Part shown: piece after piece, positions 61,523 to 64,000 of the stretch | Numbering within the stretch: position 1 is the stretch's first letter | Layout of the letters: each line of letters starts with the position of its first letter | Assembly (NCBI GenBank): GCA_017882285.1 | Contig: JADGPS010000001.1 | Location: forward strand, 1 to 64,000 | DNA: 64,000 bases | Origin: Paludibacter sp. | GTDB lineage: Bacteria > Bacteroidota > Bacteroidia > Bacteroidales > Paludibacteraceae | Direction: 5' to 3' | Notes under the pieces: model-generated | What the model was told of the DNA's origin: nothing | Database searches by the model: none | The model's input: the letters and a program-made list of their open reading frames with translations, nothing else | Program-made: the position numbers and the translations under genes

Positions 61523-61651
61523 AATCAAATAAAATATGTGCAAGATAAAACATATCATTAAATATTATTGATTACTTAACAGATTAAGATCTTCGCGATT
61601 GGTTGAAACTGATTGAATAAATTTTTTAGTACAACTTGATACTTTTGCACT

Positions 61652-62956
61652 TCAGTGGTGAGATTCTACAAACGACTTTAACCGTTCTTCCAACACCGTC
61701 ATTTGATCCATGCGCACAAACGACACGCAGGCACGCAGTCCGTTGGGGTTTTCGCTGCCGGTGATAGCCAGAGAGATAGCGCTGATGCCGTAATACAGAA
61801 ATTCTTTCATCAATTCACCGCTTGTCATGTCGGGATAAGCGATGGTAAAATAGAAACCATCCGCCAATTCACGATCTTCGTCGTTATACACGATATAAAA
61901 ACCATATTTCAGAAACAATGCTTTCATCAACTTCGCTTTTTCGCCATAAAGGTGAAGTTTATTCACAAAATCAATTTCACCATCATTTACAGCTTTAAGC
62001 AGGACTGCCAGTGCGTATTGCGCCGAATGCGAAGTTCCTGCTGTAGTGGCGTACAACACGCCGTACGGAATAAAATGCCCGAGCACATCACTGGTGAAAT
62101 AGTTTTTCAAATTTGGGTAACGACGTGTTCGGAGTTTTTCGGACGTAATCATCATCCCAATACGTTGTCCGGCATAACTGAAAATTTTGGAAGCCGAAAG
62201 CAACAACACATAATTGTCGGTATAATGCGCCACGGTGGGTTGAAACGGAGCAACAGCGGGCGTTCCGTAATGCTGACGAAAATCCATACCGAAGTACGCC
62301 AAATCTTCCACCACGATGACATCATATTTCGTGGCCAGTTCTCCGATAATTTTCAATTCATTTTCCGAAAAACAAATCCACGACGGATTGTTGGGCGACG
62401 AATAGCAAATGGCACAAATATTGCCTTCTTTCAAATAGGTTTCCAGTTTGTCGCGAAGCTTTTCGCCACGAAAATGCAGTATATCGAAAGATTTAAACGG
62501 AACGCCGATTAATTGCAGTTGTGATTTTTGCACCGGAAATCCCGGATCGATAAAGAGTGTGTAAGGTTTTTCGGGATTGGTTCGGGCTGCAGCCAGTAAT
62601 GCCGCGAAACTTCCCTGCATTGCTCCAACTGTTGGCACACAATTCAAGGACGAAACTTCCAGATTCATAAACTGTTTGGCAAAGCGTGCCATCTCGGTTT
62701 TAGCAAACGGAATGCCTTCGATATGCGGATACATAGTTGCCAATCCTTTGTCCAACGCTTCTTTTTCCGCCGCAATAGCTATTTCAGAAGCAGGCAAACC
62801 TGGCACACCCATTTCCATGTGAATAAATTCCTGTCCGCTTTGTTGTTCGATTTGTGCAACGAGATTTCCCACTTCACGTATAGATAAACGGGTTATATCC
62901 GGTTCACCGAATGTGGAAAAAAGAGAATCGACGAGAGTTTTAGGTATTGTTGTCAT
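61652..62956 (-). CDS. PLP-dependent aminotransferase (class I/II)
   Basis: 434 residues. Fold-type I aminotransferase: PTVGAMQGSFAALLAAARTNPEKPYTLFIDPGFP, ICYSSPNNPSWICFSENEL, VVEDLAYFGMDFR (Asp for the pyridine nitrogen) and the Schiff-base lysine in LLSASKIFSYAGQRIGMM. Cytosolic. It lies 95 bp downstream of the phenylacetate-CoA ligase gene on the same strand; such pairs occur where an aryl or branched acid is made from an amino acid, so the two may act in one pathway, but the substrate is not readable. Confidence 0.9.
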   Translation of the reverse strand: MTTIPKTLVDSLFSTFGEPDITRLSIREVGNLVAQIEQQSGQEFIHMEMGVPGLPASEIAIAAEKEALDKGLATMYPHIEGIPFAKTEMARFAKQFMNLEVSSLNCVPTVGAMQGSFAALLAAARTNPEKPYTLFIDPGFPVQKSQLQLIGVPFKSFDILHFRGEKLRDKLETYLKEGNICAICYSSPNNPSWICFSENELKIIGELATKYDVIVVEDLAYFGMDFRQHYGTPAVAPFQPTVAHYTDNYVLLLSASKIFSYAGQRIGMMITSEKLRTRRYPNLKNYFTSDVLGHFIPYGVLYATTAGTSHSAQYALAVLLKAVNDGEIDFVNKLHLYGEKAKLMKALFLKYGFYIVYNDEDRELADGFYFTIAYPDMTSGELMKEFLYYGISAISLAITGSENPNGLRACVSFVRMDQMTVLEERLKSFVESHH

Positions 62957-63049
62957 TTTTGTTGTGTAATTGTTTAACCGGTGAATTGTTTAACCGTTTA
63001 ACTAGTATTTTTCAACTCTATTCAATCTATAAATTAACACATTATCACA

Positions 63050-64000
63050 TCATTTTTTCCTCTTATCCACAACTCTCACTGCTTTTCCTTCGCTGCGGGC
63101 AATCGTTTTCGGTTCCACTAATGTAACCTTCACACTCAAACCTATAGCGTTGTTAAGCGCATGCTGAATTTTCCGCGAAAGCATTTGCAGGTCGCGGATG
63201 GTTTCCATCCTGTTCGTTTCATCCAGTTCCACTTTTAGTTCCAGGGTATCAAGGTTATTTTCCCTGTCGACGTACAACATGTAATGTGCACTTGTCTCGC
63301 CCATTTCCAATAAAACATGTTCAATTTGCGATGGGAACAGATTTACACCACGGATAATGAGCATATCGTCGCTGCGTCCGGTAATCTTTTTCATGCGCAC
63401 TGTCGTACGTCCACATTTACATGTTGAGCGATTTAGGGTGGAAAGGTCTCGGGTATTATAACGCAACAATGGAATTCCTTCCTTAGTCAATGTTGTGAAA
63501 ACAAGTTCACCTTCTTCACCATCAGCCATAGGCAGTTTGGTGCCAGAATCAACAATTTCGGGGAAGAAATGATCTTCGTGAACATGTAATCCAACATGAT
63601 GAATACAATCGTTGGCCACACCAGGTCCCATAATTTCGCTGAGTCCGTAAATATCAAAAGCCTTGATTCCCCATTTCTTTTCAAGTTCCAAGCGCATATT
63701 TTCAGTCCAGGGTTCAGCGCCGAAAACTCCTACTTTCAGTTTCATGTCTTTCAATGAATAACCATTTTCAGCAAGTGCATCAGCTAAGTGAAGCGCGTAC
63801 GAAGGTGTACAAGCCAAAACGGTAGAGCCGAAATCGGACATCAATTGCAATTGACGACGCGTATTACCTCCGGAAATCGGAATAACAGTACAACCGACTG
63901 TTTCAGCACCATAATGAACTCCTAATCCGCCGGTAAATAATCCGTAACCGTACGAAACCTGCATTACATCGTCCGACGAAATTCCGGCCATTGTCAGGCA
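63050..64000 (-). CDS. paaK: phenylacetate-CoA ligase (partial, runs off window)
   Basis: C-terminal 316 residues; the frame is open to the last base (CLT before the internal Met), so the N-terminal 110-120 residues lie outside. Adenylating domain with TPSYALHLADAL, the acyl-CoA ligase stretch YGLSEIMGPGVANDC, ELVFTTLTKEGIPLLRYNTRDLS and the hinge TGRSDDMLIIRGVNLFPSQIE, followed by a C-terminal domain with IARSEGKAVRVVDKRKK containing the catalytic Lys. Activates phenylacetate or another aryl acid to its CoA ester. In Bacteroidetes it often pairs with indolepyruvate:ferredoxin oxidoreductase genes, which are not seen here. Confidence 0.93.
   Translation of the reverse strand, partial: CLTMAGISSDDVMQVSYGYGLFTGGLGVHYGAETVGCTVIPISGGNTRRQLQLMSDFGSTVLACTPSYALHLADALAENGYSLKDMKLKVGVFGAEPWTENMRLELEKKWGIKAFDIYGLSEIMGPGVANDCIHHVGLHVHEDHFFPEIVDSGTKLPMADGEEGELVFTTLTKEGIPLLRYNTRDLSTLNRSTCKCGRTTVRMKKITGRSDDMLIIRGVNLFPSQIEHVLLEMGETSAHYMLYVDRENNLDTLELKVELDETNRMETIRDLQMLSRKIQHALNNAIGLSVKVTLVEPKTIARSEGKAVRVVDKRKK

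Larger units (their letters stand above)
60965..61651. other. intergenic region with two inverted-repeat elements
   Basis: Nearly 700 bp without a gene. It holds an imperfect palindromic element (61118-61299) and a MITE-like element (61399-61522). The spacers are AT-rich and show no further signal. Confidence 0.6.

Noticed and set aside
61703-62512. 269-residue plus-strand frame opposite the aminotransferase
   Set aside because: His/Arg/Gln-rich composition typical of an antisense shadow; the minus-strand aminotransferase has all catalytic motifs.

Overview
The window reads as chromosome of a member of Bacteroidetes, most likely order Bacteroidales. The evidence is SusC/SusD pairs, a protein with a C-terminal type IX secretion tail, FISUMP-domain lipoproteins, Bacteroidetes-only families (DUF4286, DUF5687, DUF6261), low GC, and promoters of the TTTG-N19-TAnnTTTG type in front of the ribosomal operons. 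No rRNA, CRISPR array, complete transposon or prophage was seen. There is one tRNA (Ala, GGC).

Layout. 0.3-9.6 kb is housekeeping: engB, a sodium:solute symporter, recR, a HAD-like protein, a GNAT acetyltransferase, rpsF-rpsR-rplI, mnmE, a serine-acetyltransferase-like gene, a uridine phosphorylase and an ECF sigma factor. 9.6-12.6 kb is accessory: a short 41-bp direct-repeat array, then small orphan genes separated by long imperfect palindromes that resemble integron attC sites, with no integrase, and an orphan winged-helix gene. 12.7-22.8 kb is a glycoside catabolism cluster: a DUF5060/DUF4038 putative glycosidase, a DUF1080 protein, a sugar isomerase-like TIM barrel, an MFS transporter, two Gfo/Idh/MocA dehydrogenases, an aldo/keto reductase and a truncated epimerase. 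This set suggests oxidation-based (3-keto) glycoside breakdown. 22.8-30.9 kb returns to housekeeping: an ABC exporter pair, a gamma-carbonic-anhydrase-like protein, a LigB-type dioxygenase, rplU-rpmA, serS, ruvC and tRNA-Ala.

30.9-51.8 kb is a starch/maltodextrin utilisation locus. A minus-strand operon carries a sugar MFS transporter, a truncated GH65 phosphorylase, a periplasmic SusA-like GH13, a DUF4153 membrane protein and a lipoprotein GH13. It is followed by a LacI-family regulator and, divergently, by susC, susD, two SusE/F-like lipoproteins and a type IX-secreted GH13. Nearly identical LacI-type operators lie before susC and before the secreted amylase, so one regulator probably controls binding, uptake and hydrolysis.

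51.9-64 kb holds an NlpC/P60 peptidase, a 7TM-HD phosphohydrolase, an array of small lipoprotein and FISUMP genes separated by a recurring repeat of about 57 bp, a DUF6261 gene preceded by a strictly periodic 41-bp palindromic repeat array, an amidase, an aminotransferase and the C-terminal part of a phenylacetate-CoA ligase cut by the window edge.

Two genes (a four-helix-bundle/IVP gene and one FISUMP gene) carry a single early in-frame TAG. The GH65 and epimerase genes are truncated. The most unusual observations are the 41-bp palindromic array, the palindrome-separated orphan genes and the repeat-punctuated FISUMP array.
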